Source of the DNA: Forficula auricularia
Lineage: Eukaryota; Arthropoda; Insecta; Dermaptera; Forficulidae
Direction of reading: 5' to 3'
Assembly (NCBI GenBank): GCA_024734495.1
Contig: JALMQS010000187.1
Coordinates: 10,345,300 to 10,409,299, forward strand
Length of the DNA: 64,000 bases
A program made the position numbers and the translations under genes. Positions 12,901 through 23,805 of the stretch are shown piece after piece (position 1 is the first letter of the stretch; each line of letters opens with the position of its first letter). The notes under the pieces are model-generated. The model made no database searches. It was not told the DNA's origin and saw only the letters and a list, made by a program, of their open reading frames with translations.

Positions 12901-15900
12901 AAGCTGCTCCAGGACATAGTCGCTGGGATGCTTTGATCCCATAATAACTTGGAATCGTATCTTACATTAAGACATAGAGAATTTTTTTAAGGAAATACAA
13001 ATACCTCACAATGATTAAAACCAATGAGAGCAATTTTTCTTAGAGAAACAGCTAACTATTGGATAGCCTAGCCTATATCTTAGAACTTGTTCTCATTATT
13101 CTTGGGTGTACAAATCACTCTAGTAGGAATATCTTTAAATGTATTTTGAGGAGCCAAATTATTGATACTAATTTGGAATACTACTAAATTAAAACCTACT
13201 GGGCACACAGAAACTTTTTAAGGAAATACAAATTGTTCACAATAATTAAAACCAATGAGAGCAATTTTTCTTAGAGAAGAAACTGACATTTGGATAGCTT
13301 AGATCTTAGAGCTTGGGACTTGTGGGTTCGAGTTCCTCTGGTATCAGGAATTTTCAACCCTGACTTGTAGGACCACTCTTAAGAGATAGACTTAGTTCCG
13401 AAACTACGAGGAGTCAAAAATTACTTACACTTTTCGTTCTACAACTTTATTAAACTAAGATAGGTGTACAACAGATACATTATTTTTCGATATAGTCTCC
13501 ACCTTTAGCAATGCACTTGGTCCAGCGAGCCACAAGCTTCCGGATGCCTTCCTGGTAGAAGGTTTTCGGTTGGTCATGAAGCCACTTTTGCACCGCATCC
13601 CGAACGTCCATTGAGTTCGTCGTGGATAATGTGATAGGCAGAACCGTGACTATATGTTTAAAGAAGATGCTACGTTAACTATGGTAACTCGCCTATCTGA
13701 TGTAATCATCTCTTGAGCTTGCTGAATGTTGTCGTCAGTGGTCGAAGTTGACTGTCGCCCAGCTCCCTCTTTTTGTGTTACGCTCGTTCGGCCACTTTTA
13801 AACATTTCGATCCATAAGAAAACGCCTTTACGAGATAGAGCACTTTCCCCGTAATGTGACAAAAGTCTCCGGTGAATTTCAGTACCTTTCACACCCTCTG
13901 ACCACTCCTCGTTGCTCCTCTTTGGTGCAATCTGATAGCGGAGCTGACATGCTTATGCTGTTGTAGCTAGCCGACAACTGACGCGATCGTGATTAAATTC
14001 CGCACACGTGACCACAGACGCGCCAACTCAACGCATGCGCATGCGATCGCCTTTTATCTTAGTTTAATAAAGTTGTAGAACGAAAAGTGTAGGTAATTTT
14101 TGACTTATCCTCGTAATATATAAGAAAGGGTGAAAAACTTGTATTTTGATTCTTATTTTTTTTTTAATCATAAAATCTTCAACCTTATTATTTACACGAC
14201 TCAACAACAACTAGGAAAATTGAAAATTGCTCATCTTTAGATCTCTTTTATTTATCTTTAATTTCTATTTTAGATTCTTCATTAAGAGAACGATATGAGT
14301 TTCAATTGAAAGTGGTGCCTTTAGATATGAATAAATTGCATTTGAGGAAAGATATTCAAAGAAATTCATTTTATCTTCGATTGTCAGGTTCTTAAATTTT
14401 AAATCTTTTGGTGGAAATAGAAATTAATTAAAATTTTATATTAATAATACTTCACATTACCTCCTATTTCCAGAGTCGGATCAAGTTAAAGTATTTGCAT
14501 AACGTTAGGAGTTGAACGGTGTCGAGTCCCTGATGATAAACTAGATAACGGGTCTGGAAATAGGGGCCAAAAATAATTAACATCAATTATCGATTTTTTT
14601 ATTTCTTTTTTAGGTATAATCTTATTTATTTAATATTTGTTCTGCACGGTATTGGAATTCTTATGCCTTGGAATATGTTCATCACTGCTAAATCGGTAAA
14701 TATCTCACTTAACGTACATTCTACATAATTAATGTCACTTTTTTTCTTTTTTAGTATTTTGTAGATTATAAACTTAGTCAAGAATATACACATATAGAAA
14801 ATACATACGCCAACAATTTTTTATCATGGATTGGATTCGCCGCACAAGTTCCAAATTTACTATTCAATTGGCTCAACATCTTCATTGCCATTGGGTAAAG
14901 CATTTAAATAACAATCCTAATATTTTTCATATTTTGATTATAATGATCAAAAACATTTTTTATTCTTTATAAAAATAGAAACCTCTTTTTAATTTTGTGG
15001 TAAATCAATTGAAATTGAATATTAACTTAAATTGAAAGTTTTTGCCGAGAGTAGCAGAATTTTTATATATTGAAGGAGACAATAAAAGAGTGTGTCTTCT
15101 GCTGGAATTATAAATTTTAAATAAATTTATATATAAATTTATAAATAAAATTTATAATTCCAGCAGAAGACACACTCTTTTATTGTGCTCCTTCAATTGA
15201 ATATTAACACTTGTTTCTATCATTGAGATTGATTTTAAGGTAGTTCTTTCATAAATGCAAAAATTTAAGAAGTCTTCGAAACCTGGAATATAAGTCATTA
15301 AAAGCATAATAAACACACTGTTAAAATTTGAAGACGATTTTTCACACCAAACAAGAAATAATTGATGAAATTTTTTACATTTGGTAGATTGGGAAAGGGT
15401 GGGGAAAATGATCATTATTTTATTTTTTTTCATTGAAGGACTTTCACCATCTTGATGAAAAACTAATATTTGTTAGAATAATATATTCGGTGTAACTTAA
15501 AAAAAAAAATTGAAATTATTTACCACGTAGTTTTGATAAAAAAAATACATATTTGGGCGATTATTTTTAGTGGAAGGGATATAAGCACAATGGCTTGGAA
15601 ACGATCCGGCTAGTATGTGTTTATCCATATAGAGATTTCGTAGTATGAGTGGACACTCACGTTAAAAAAACATAGCCTAAAATTTTAGTTCCGTTCATAT
15701 TTATAGAGTGGTTACGAGGCTAAAACTTTTTGTGTGGATTGTCGAGAAAGAACTACCTTAAAAACAAGTATATATTTCTATGTTCAAATAATTTTTCTAA
15801 TTAATATATCAAAGAATGATTAACACATTAACGAGAATTGTTTTTGATCGCTTTTTTTAAACAAGATATATATATCGCGAGACTACTGCTGGTTGAGGCT

Positions 15901-18900
15901 ATTGGAGTCTGCTGAATCTTAAATCTGGACAGGAAACTTATGATTAATTAATGGCAAACTACACACACGTCTTAACAGATCGAGGGATTTCATATATAAC
16001 ATCTCAGATTACAAATCCATTTGGTGATCCATATCAGTGTTTGATATAAAAAGCGTCATGGGCTAATCGCGAAATGATGCTGGATCATAGCTAAATGGAT
16101 CACATCTTTTTCATTCTCTCTTGGTCTGGACTTAAGATTCAGCAGACTCCAATAGCCTCAATCAATAGTAGTCTCGCGATATATATATCTTGTTTAAAAA
16201 GCGCTATCAAAAACAATTCTCGTTAATGTCTTAATTGTTCTTTGATATATTAATGAGAAAATTATAAATTTATTTAATATTTATTAAATTATAGCCTTTA
16301 TTTAATTGCTTGACCCTCCAGATAGGACCTGGATATACTTAGTATTGATTTTATAATAATAATATAGATATATTTGTTAAATTAGAGCACAGTAAAATGT
16401 AATAAATTCAAAAATAAAAATAATGAATAGAAAATTTTGAGAAATCTTGTTGATCAGGGTTTTAAAAATGGCATTCTCTAATTCTATAATAATTCATTGT
16501 TGCTTTTTTTTTATTTAATACAGCGGGAATCTCACTACACGGATTATATGGAGTATCATGATTGAAGTTGTTATTTTTATCTTGACTGTTGTCTTTGCCA
16601 TGAGCGATACTTCAGATTATCCTGGAGCATTTTTTTTTACTACAATGGTTACCGTTGTCATTCTCAACAGTTGAGTCATTTATAATAGTTATAATGATAT
16701 TTATTCTTTTAAGTTCTACTCTAATTTTTTTTTATTTTTAGATGGCTAACGGTATCTATCAAAATACAGTGTTTGGATTAGCAGCCAAATTGCCTTTTAA
16801 ATATTCTGGGGCCATCATTTTAGGATCAGTGAGTGATTTATTTATTACCAATGATATATTTAAGTAAATAGTTCCATAATTCTATAATTTCTTCCATCTT
16901 TCTGATGTAAAATAATTTATGGAGGCATTGTGGCTAATTTTTTTATCCGTTTGGAGAGATGCCTCACATTTTTTTTCTTAGTGAATTACATTATATGTGG
17001 ATAAATAAAATATATCTATATGTTCCAAATTTCTTCTTTTAGATTTAATTCTTAAGAATCTACAGTTGGGACAAAAAGACAAGGAAATTTCACCATTAGT
17101 TTATCCTTATTTTTATACCTTTTTACTTTACCATACAGGGTATGGTCAAGTATTGTAATCGTGCATGCAAAAAGTGGTTTTTTCCTTGTTTTTTTCAAAA
17201 TATCTCAAAAAAGGCTTAAACTATTTCGATTAAAAAAATTGAGCGAAACCATGGCAGTTCGCTCTACAAAAAAGCTCTAATAAGTGAACATCGAAAAAAT
17301 TATATTTTTCGAGATAATAATTGTTTTGTTAAAATTGATAGAGTTTTTCTTTAGGAGACGGACTGGTATAAATATGCATATTGGATGTTGATGAAAGCAG
17401 TCCACGGTGGTTGTAAAAAATAAGACTATATTTATTATTATTTTACATTTGTTAAACCTAGGTTTAACAAATAAATAGTAAAATAATAAAACCTCTATAG
17501 TCTTATTTTTTTACAACCACCGTGGACTACTTTCATCAACATCCAATTGCATGTTTTGTTAAAATGTCTGTTAGTTAGTTAGTCTGTGAGTTACCAAATT
17601 TTTGTGGACGAGCTAGCTCAAAAACTAATGTGAATATCGAAACCAAATTTCACACGTAGTTTTGATCCATTGAGAATAAGAGCTGATTAGATTTTGGTGC
17701 ATATCGACCCAAAATTAAAGGAGGGGGTTAAAAATTAAAAATCTAGGCTCATTTGAGCAAACTCAACCAAATTTTGTATACATAATCAGTGGGTCCCCAG
17801 AAGTCTAAAAATGCAAAAACTAACCGCCCAAAATGGGAGGGGGTCAAAAAATGAAAATCTTGGCCATTTACCAAACTCACCAAATTTTGTATACATAATC
17901 AGTGTGCCCCTAGGAGTTTAAAAATGCAAAAACTAACCCCCCCCCTACATGATTATAAATAATTTTATTAAATATTAATGTAAGTGATGAGGGGCCAGGT
18001 TGTATGGTAAAGTCAAGTGGATGGCCACATCAGAACACGTCAGCTTATTTTTTCTTATAGCACAAGAATAATCTATAAATATTCTGATAATATCTTCCCT
18101 GGACATTGGAATATCCTTTGAATAATCTTTCAATCTTCGTAAATATTCTGGGAATTTTCTTAGAACTAAAATATTCGTGTAGGACATTAAATTCACATTC
18201 GCGGAATATTCCTAGTTGCGTATTCTTGGAATATTTCGAGAAAGAATATTCTCAGAAGATTAATGCTCATACAAATATTCTGTGGATCTCCTGGAGATAA
18301 TTGGAATATATATGTCCTTTAAATAACTTCTTAGAATATTCTGGGGATATTGTGTGTTACCTGGGTAAATGGCCTGAATAATTATTTAATTTTTAAAACA
18401 CCTTTATATGACAAGATTATTATTAATACTTATTTCAATGATTTAATAATGAGTTCAATAGTTTTAATAATATTTTAATTTTGTTTTTGTTACAGAATAT
18501 ATCTGGAACTTTAACAGCGTTGATTAATATAATGGCAATATGGGCAGCACCTAATGCCCGAACAGCCGCCATTTACTACTTTATCACTGCGCTCTTTATT
18601 TTATTAACATGTTTTGATACGTATTTTGCACTACCCTTAAATGTAAGAATATTTAAATCACATCATATCAATAATTTACTAATAATTAATCATATATTCA
18701 ATTCCTACAGCGATATTATCGATATCATGAGCTTAAACATGAAAAGGAACAAGATTCCCGGATTCGCGAGGCCTTGAATCAAGGAACAACTCAATCTCAA
18801 CCCTATTTTTACATCTTCAGACAGTGCCTGCCTCAACTTTTCAACGTGTTTTTTATTTTTTTCGTAACTCTAGCAATTTTTCCGGCCGTCCATTCGGGTA

Positions 18901-19514
18901 TATAAACACATTTATACAACTAAATAAATAATTAAAATTAATTAATTCAAGTTCTTTTTTTAAAGTAATCATCTGTAAATAAAACGATCTAGTCATTAAA
19001 TTTAAAAAAATTGATGAATTAATCCATAACTAATTGAAAAGCTTTTATTTTGCCGAGAGTAGCAGAGTTGTTGATTCACAAAGAGAAACAAAGAGGTTGT
19101 CTCTGTGATGCAAATAAACATACACACATATATATCTATATATATAAATAAATAATATATATACAGATATATCATCTCGATATATATGTGTGTATGTTTA
19201 TTTACATCAAGCAGAGGACAACACTCTTTGTTTCTCTTTGGTAATCCATAACTTTTAGATATTATAACATTAAGAAATATTTCACAAGACAAAATATTAG
19301 TTTATTATTATATTACTACCTGAGAAGCCCGCATACAATTTCAGTATTTAGCGAATCCTCCCTTTCGAGCAATTATGGGTATAGTCACTCTTTTAAATTA
19401 ATTTTTATTTAGTTATACTCAAGCCTATACCATTTACAAACAAATAATTGAAAAATTTAATGAGCGCTGCTGGCAATGCATTTTTTGGCTATTTCTTAAA
19501 ATATAGGTGTATTG

Positions 19515-19556
<42 letters not shown>

Positions 19557-22500
19557 TAAGGTTTTGTCTGTACATTGCTCCAAATCACGCCAAGAATTTG
19601 GTTGCACATTTTTTCAATCAAAGTTATGAACGAAAACACTCAACAAAATTCTTGTATGTCTGTCTGTATGTTTCTGTGGTTTCTGCGAAAAGTGGTGGTA
19701 CAGGGTAGAGTGGGGGGTTCATGTGAGGGGTGGGGTGAGTGGGAGGGTCCAGAGGAGTAGTGGGGTGAGAGGGGGTGCGGGGGTGGTATTGCAGAGTAGA
19801 GTGGGGGGTTCAGGTTAGGGTCCAGAAGCGTAGTGGGTTGGTGCGGGGGTGGTGGTGCACGGGTTCGGGAGGTGGGGTGTGAGGGTAGGGTTCGTGGGTT
19901 GGAGGTCCAGGGGGCGTGTTCCCTGGCTAGCAAGAGGGCCGCCGAAGGCGGGCCTTGCAGCTAGTGCTTTAATAATATTTTCTATCAAGTCTCTTTTGTT
20001 AGTAATTATTTTATCTTTACAAATTTTTTTTTAGGGCCTCCCATACATTTTCGACCGGGTTGTGGTCTAGCGAGTTGCTAGTCCAGTCGAAAAGGGTTAT
20101 ATTAGACTAGATTATTACTAGATTTTTTGAAAAGTTAGAATAAAATAAATTTACTTGATAAAAATCATTTGAGTATAATAATTTGGCCACCCACTGTATA
20201 ACATTTAAAATTAGTCACGTTTAGTTAAATTATCACGTAAATCAAAAATTTTCGAATTTAAAATGATAAGAATAAAATTGAAAAAAATTCCTCCCTGACC
20301 AGGGTTGTTAATTTTTAAGAAGAAATCAAAGTGATTGTCACTTTGCTTGATGCAAATAAACATGGGACTATTTGTTTGGAGGTGAATTAACTAAATATAA
20401 AAGACTGGGATGTAAAAATTAATTTACAAGCTATTACTTAAAAACTGTTAATAAAATATATTAAAGAACAAGACAGTCTAAATTTATAGTGGTTTATTTG
20501 AATAAAACTGTATATATTAAATATTAAACTTGGATGAATTTTTATTCAATTATTTATGTCTAATAATATTTTAATTCCTAATTCTTGAATGTTTTACTTT
20601 TATAGATATTGTGATGTCCGATCCTGAATTTTTCATTAGTAAACAATACTTCACTCCTGTGACTTGTTTTTTGACATTCAATCTCTGTGCTATGCTCGGA
20701 AGTTCATTAGCCACTGTTTTTGCTTGGGTAAAATATTTTCATTTCATTATAAATTAATTTAATCTATCTTTTTGATAATAATTCGATTCACCTCACTTTT
20801 TTAGCCCGGAGAACGATTTCTAGTAATACCTGTGTTAATTCGGGTACTATTTTTACCATTTTTCCTACTCTGCAATTACCAGCCCGCTGGCATAGCTAGA
20901 GCAATTCCAGTACTTATTAATTCAGATATTGTTTATTGGATTGGTGCCATTCTACTCGGACTTACAGGCGGATATTATAGTTCTCTTGGCATGATGTACA
21001 CTCCACGGTATTAATAATTTATTTATTTTTTCTTATTATTAACTATAATTTATTTATTTTCTTATTATTAACTATGATCACAAAAGCTTCATATAAATTA
21101 GGGGTTCTCAAACTTTTGTAATGGTGTTCCACTAAAATGTTCATAACTTGTTATTCTACTACTTGAGTATCGTTTATGGTCAGAGGATACAAAGAATAAA
21201 TTTACAATCAGGTCAAAAATCATATTTTTATATGGAAACTATCCCACTTAAGGTAGCTCTTTCACAAATGCAAAAATTCAAGAAGTTTTTGAAACTTGGA
21301 ATATAAGTCATTAAAAGCATAATACACGTACTGTTGAAATTTGAAGACGATTTACCACCCTAAACATGAAATAATTGCAATTAAAAATGACATTTTTAAC
21401 ATAGGGTAGATAGGGAAAGGGTGGGGATATGATCATTATTTTATTTTTTTTCATTGAAGGACTTTCACCATCTTGATGAAAAACTAATATTTGTTAGAAT
21501 AATATGCATTCGGAGTAACTTAAAAAAAAATTGAAATTATTTACCACGTAGTTTTGATAAAAAACAAAAAAAAAACATATTTGGGCGATTATTTTTAGTG
21601 GAGGGGATATAAGCACAATTATATAATATGTAAGAGTGAATTAGATTAAATACAAGGTATTTCACATGCATTTACGTGATATCTTCCTTGTATTTTAATC
21701 TAATTCGCTCTTATTTAAAATGTTTCTCCTAGAACCGACACCTTCCTAAAATAAATAAATAAATACAATAATTCACTTAAGTTTTGGAAGAATAATTTGT
21801 CAATACCTAGGTATACCTATGTCGAAAAAAAACTCTCTTGAAATGTAGAAAACCCCAATCTTTAAATATTTAAAATATTTTAAAATAAAAAAATAATATT
21901 TACATTTTTTTATAGATTTCTATAAACCATCATTTAATTATTAAATGATATGTGTTCAAAAATTATAAAGAGATTTAACAAAAAAAGGAAATCAAATCAA
22001 TTAGGATTCTTTCTTCTTTAAGTGCCATATCATGTCTCCCTGACACGAGATTTCGGCAGCTCTCCACATATGTGTGCTGAGTGTGTTTAGCTGTTATACA
22101 CAGGTATACGGGACTTATTTTTTAACGCCGGTTCCGAACGGCTAGTTTGGAGAGGTTGACTAGGCAATTATACTGGTAGTTTGCCATTGCTTTCCAAGAG
22201 GAGGCGACTGCAAATATCTGCCGAGACTCAGTCTCCAACCAGCATACTTCAGGACAGCGACCCGACACTCTGACCAGTGACCCACAGTCCCCTCCAATTA
22301 GGATTAGCAACATTAAATAATTTTTTCTCTCTAAGATTTATAGAATTTATTGAATTGTAATTAAATTATCAAAATACTGAAACATTGATGAAGGTTTTAT
22401 AATAAACCGATAGCTATGCATTGTTTTTGAGCTTTTTTTACTTACTCGCCTTTCAGCTAATAACTTATATTGAAGAAAATTAATGAAGGCGGATACAAAC

Positions 22501-22673
22501 TATAATTTTAATTTTTTACTAAACTTGAATATTTTGAATGTTTTAGCTGCGTAGAACCTCAATATCGTTCTACAGCCGGCATGTTTGGTGGTGCTGCGTT
22601 GATCACAGGTATCTTTACAGGAATTCTCTTCAGTATGGTACCCTCTTTTATTGTTAAATTAAGTTTTACATGA
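9781..22673 (+). CDS. Equilibrative nucleoside transporter (SLC29/ENT family), 10 visible exons
   Basis: Exons: 9781-9967, 14614-14695, 14755-14894, 16524-16669, 16742-16828, 18496-18642, 18711-18897, 20606-20727, 20805-21007, 22547-22673. Apart from the exon 4/5 junction, all join in frame at GT-AG sites. The product is a multi-pass membrane protein that would move nucleosides down their gradient. Seen: a hydrophilic N-terminus, then DRYNLIYLIFVLHGIG and LMPWNMF at the first membrane segment, SDYPGAFFF, MANGIYQNTVFG, and PNARTAAIYYFITALF, all typical ENT blocks. A hydrophilic loop (RYYRYHELKHEK) sits between the two membrane halves, and a short tail ends at TGA 22671-22673. Length from the first visible codon is about 475 residues, near the usual ENT length of about 450-480. 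The first exon starts with TG, so the start codon may be split as A|TG, giving MVGGPGNGD; the 5' exon was not found. Which ENT paralogue it is cannot be settled here. Confidence 0.93.
10060..10640. repeat. Foldback element, TAGATCCGA family, nested
   Basis: Arms CACAAGAGGATGTCATCTAT-TAGATCCGA (10099) and complement (10588-10624). A second inverted pair inside, GAGACGTGCAGCTTTTATTT at 10168 and complement near 10390, carries the motif CGAAACGTTAGCGGGAG. A relative is at 40260-40400. Confidence 0.72.
11251..12005 (-). pseudogene. Reverse transcriptase, C-terminal part
   Basis: Continues the same element in the shifted frame: LQHDIDELKKWCQNNKLRLN, IEKCLVMSFS, STKDLGVVIDSKLDF and RLEKVQRIFCNYI, then a stop at 11251. 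This is the usual thumb and C-terminal region of jockey/CR1-type elements. No endonuclease is present in the window. Confidence 0.88.
11994..12985 (-). pseudogene. Reverse transcriptase, N-terminal and catalytic part
   Basis: The frame is open from about 12975; the ATG at 12917 is internal. Motifs in order: GPDGLPNLFLKN, NYRPICIQSSLAKLFEKIV, LYTDFSKAFDLVDHHLL (catalytic Asp), GVPQGSHLGPVLFDVFVND and LLYADDLKIF (the YADD box). The frame breaks just after this box and the sequence continues in another frame from about 12005. Confidence 0.9.
13407..14113 (-). mobile_element. mariner-like element with internal deletion
   Basis: Bounded by TA (13405, 14114) and long inverted ends beginning CGAGGA.GTCAAAAATTAC. 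The - strand encodes the helix-turn-helix half (GTEIHRRLLSHYGESALSRK, EMFKSGRTSVTQ) and, beyond a deletion, the end of the protein (DVRDAVQKWLHDQP, EGIRKLVARWTKCIAKGGDY). The D,D,D core between them is missing, so it can move only with help in trans. Confidence 0.9.
14614..14695 (+). CDS. ENT exon 2, first transmembrane helix
   Basis: 82 bases between TTTTTTAG and TCG|GTAAAT. It encodes RYNLIYLIFVLHGIGILMPW followed by NMFITAKS. The HGIG...MPWNMF pattern is the signature of the first ENT helix. Confidence 0.95.
14755..14894 (+). CDS. ENT exon 3
   Basis: 140 bases, acceptor TTTTTTAG, donor GG|GTAAAG. It encodes YFVDYKLSQEY, a short extracellular loop, then SWIGFAAQVPNLLFNWLNIF (helix 2). The following exon completes the split glycine codon. 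Confidence 0.94.
15030..15197. repeat. Foldback element, AGTAGCAGA family
   Basis: Arms GGAGACAATAAAAGAGTGTG and complement around AATTTATAT. Short form without the internal motif pair. In ENT intron 3. Confidence 0.8.
15239..15757. mobile_element. TTAA-family, short subfamily, in ENT intron 3
   Basis: TTAA on both sides. Carries a small unique insertion (CTAGTATGTGTTTATCC) near 15610. It adjoins a foldback copy at 15030-15197. Confidence 0.82.
15796..16258. repeat. Inverted-repeat element in ENT intron 3
   Basis: Arms of about 130 bases: GAGACTACTGCTGGTTGAGG and GAGTCTGCTGAATCTTAA on the left, the complement from 16130 on the right. The centre is unique. No coding sequence. Confidence 0.75.
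16524..16669 (+). CDS. ENT exon 4 (3' boundary uncertain)
   Basis: It encodes GGNLTTRIIWSIMIEVVIFI and ...SDTSDYPGAFFFTTMVTVVILN. Protein homology expects LN to run straight into MANGIYQN of the next exon. That places the boundary at 16668, before AGTTGAG. The only nearby GT (16670) leaves one extra base and shifts the frame. Confidence 0.9.
16742..16828 (+). CDS. ENT exon 5
   Basis: 29 codons, MANGIYQNTVFGLAAKLPFK then YSGAIILGS, donor TCA|GTGAGTG. This is the conserved ENT helix 4-5 region. The acceptor is TTTTTAG|ATG. Confidence 0.93.
17382..17550. repeat. Palindrome in ENT intron 5
   Basis: Arms of about 80 bases (AGCAGTCCACGGTGGTTGTA and complement) meet at AAACCTAGGTTT (about 17460) with hardly any spacer. 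Confidence 0.75.
17560..17945 (+). mobile_element. Helitron-like internal fragment
   Basis: The phrase CAACCAAATTTTGTATACAT followed by AATCAGTG, and GCAAAAACTAACC, is shared with copy 2 near 54020 and is itself tandemly repeated here. Neither end is present. Confidence 0.5.
18060..18350. repeat. Cluster of GAATATTC-like palindromes in ENT intron 5
   Basis: About a dozen variants of (G)GAATATTC(C) or AATATTCTG lie within 290 bases, for example GCGGAATATTCCTAG, AAAGAATATTCTCAG and TTAGAATATTCTGGG. Spacing is irregular. Confidence 0.7.
18496..18642 (+). CDS. ENT exon 6
   Basis: 49 codons in phase 0. It encodes NISGTLTALINIMAIWAAPN, ARTAAIYYFITALFILLTCF and DTYFALPLN. The acceptor is TTACAG and the donor AAT|GTAAGA. 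Confidence 0.96.
18711..18897 (+). CDS. ENT exon 7, central cytosolic loop and helix 7
   Basis: The intron before it is only 68 bases. The exon encodes the charged central loop (RYYRYHELKHEKEQDSRIRE) and then PYFYIFRQCLPQLFNVFFIF, a membrane helix that opens the C-terminal half. A split codon at TCG G|GT is completed as aspartate (SD). Confidence 0.95.
19045..19250. repeat. Foldback element, GCAGAGTTGTTGATT variant, in ENT intron 7
   Basis: Left arm GCCGAGAGTAGCAGAGTTGT then AAAGAGAAACAAAGAG; right arm ACTCTTTGTTTCTCTTTGG. The centre is ATATATACAGATATATC-like. A left-arm fragment of the same type lies at 20300-20365. Confidence 0.72.
19552..19964 (+). mobile_element. Helitron-like element, copy 1
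   Basis: Opens TTAAGGTTTTGTCTGTACAT next to a TA microsatellite. It ends with a hairpin (GGCCGCC/GGCGGGCC), then TTGCAG and CTAG before T, as in Helitron 3' ends. The interior is G-rich with imperfect repeats of GGGGGTG. Proline-rich frames there are artefacts. Confidence 0.7.
20031..20199 (-). mobile_element. Tc1-like transposase fragment
   Basis: The - strand from 20093 reads DWTSNSLDHNPVENVWEALK, the hallmark around the second catalytic aspartate of Tc1 transposases. About 100 bases away TTTGGCCACCCACTGTATA looks like a Tc1 terminus. Most of the element is missing. Confidence 0.7.
20606..20727 (+). CDS. ENT exon 8
   Basis: Encodes DIVMSDPEFFISKQYFTPVT and CFLTFNLCAMLGSSLATVFA W. The acceptor is TTTTATAG and the donor TGG|GTAAAA. 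Phase agrees with both neighbours. Confidence 0.95.
20805..21007 (+). CDS. ENT exon 9
   Basis: Encodes PGERFLVIPVLIRVLFLPFF, LLCNYQPAG, then an acidic residue region and YWIGAILLGLTGGYYSSLGM. The R..FLP.F..CN and GGYYSSL blocks are ENT hallmarks. Donor CG|GTATTA. Confidence 0.96.
21252..21617. mobile_element. TTAA-family, short subfamily, right part lost
   Basis: Left TTAA 21248-21251. Identity stops after GGATATAAGCACAAT, where unrelated hairpin sequence begins. Confidence 0.75.
22125..22312 (-). mobile_element. Probable tRNA-derived SINE
   Basis: On the - strand GTGGGTCACTGGTCAGAGTG resembles the A-box region of the other SINE, GGTTGGAGACTGAGT the B box, and AAGCAATGGCAAACTACC is a SINE-type body phrase. 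It is GC-richer than the ENT intron around it. Confidence 0.45.
22547..22673 (+). CDS. ENT exon 10, C-terminus and stop
   Basis: Acceptor TTTTAG. It encodes RCVEPQYRSTAGMFGGAALI, TGIFTGILFSMVPSF and a short tail to TGA at 22671-22673. The intron before it (21008-22546) holds a TTAA-family fragment and a probable SINE. Confidence 0.88.
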
Positions 22674-23801
22674 TCTTTTCTCATTCGTCACTCTCTCAAT
22701 CATTCTTTAACATTTCTTCAAAGTAACATTATTCAACTAATTTAAAAAAATAATAATAATAATAACTTTATTTTTCCGAAAAACTTCATTTTTAGAAGTT
22801 TTTTGGAAAAAAACCAACAGCCTCTCTTTTAAAAGTTCTTTTAAATATTTCGCGTTTATTTTTGTTTTTATTTAATTTATTTTTTTTTAAACTTTATAAT
22901 TTTAATGATCTTCAAAAAGAAATTTTGAAGGTTTTTCATTATTTAATTTTTTTTTTATTTTATTTTATTTTCGTTAATATCTATTGATATATTTAATTTT
23001 AAAAAATTCTTATTTTTCTAATTTCTTAACAAATTATAATAATGTATAAAAAAATTTATAATATAAGAAAGAAAGTACAAATTTAAAAAAAAAGGTTCGT
23101 GATGTTTTTATAACATCCATAATAATAATATCAAAATTTGTTACATATTTTAAAAATTACATTCTGCATTTTTATACCAATCGGTATCTAGTTAATTTAG
23201 AATTTTATACATTTCTAATAAGCATAAAATAATACTATATCACGATACACTTTTTTAATCCTAACTGTAGAATGTCTGGACCGAATTTTGAAAAGTTTTC
23301 TATTTATTTTCTAGTATAACTATTTTTAATATTTATACTAGTATATAAGATTTTTTAATACTATTTAGTAAAAGAAATCACTAGTCCTAAAAGAAAGAGC
23401 CAAAAATGGACTGATTAGTTCTTAGGCATATTTTCTATTCCTGAAATAAATGTAGGCATTTTACAGTTTGGATCATTAATATATTGTAACATAGATTGGC
23501 ATCTAACTAAGTCCTCAGATCCACTGAAACGGCAGAGTTGTTCAATATGAATCTATCAGAAATCTTAATGATCATCATCTTTTGATTTTGGAGAAATTAT
23601 TTTCCCTCCCTCGCGTTATTCGCTATGGTAATATAATTTTGTTTTTTGATCAGTATAAATAACGAATTCTCAGTGCTAAATTACATTTTAGTTAGTATAA
23701 TTTTGTTTTTTAGTCAATATAAATAATAAACTATATTCAAACGCCTCCCATTAAGTAAGGCCATTTGTCTATAATAAAAAACCTTTTCTTTGTTTTCTAA
23801 T
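22674..23801. other. Downstream of ENT, T-rich with ATAATAATAATAA
   Basis: Likely holds the ENT 3' untranslated region (AATAAT and AATAAA-like words near 22750), then undistinguished AT-rich DNA. Confidence 0.4.
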
Positions 23802-23805
23802 TTAA

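Larger units (their letters stand above)
11050..12985 (-). mobile_element. Non-LTR retrotransposon, 5'-truncated (jockey/CR1-like)
   Basis: The - strand carries a reverse transcriptase domain and 3' region and ends in an ATAAATAAAT-type tail at 11050-11080. The 5' end is lost near 12985. The element lies between two related host copies (see findings), which marks it as inserted into an already duplicated sequence. An internal frameshift near 12005-12015 makes it inactive. Confidence 0.85.
10969..13325. repeat. Diverged tandem duplication split by the retrotransposon
   Basis: Unit part 1 at 10969-11050 (TGTTCTCATTATCTTTGAGT, GAGCAGCTAAATTATTGATA) matches 13087-13170. Unit part 2 at 12983-13086 (AAGGAAATACAAAT.C, AAAACCAATGAGAGCAATTT) matches 13212-13318. 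The retrotransposon separates the halves of the first unit. Confidence 0.7.
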
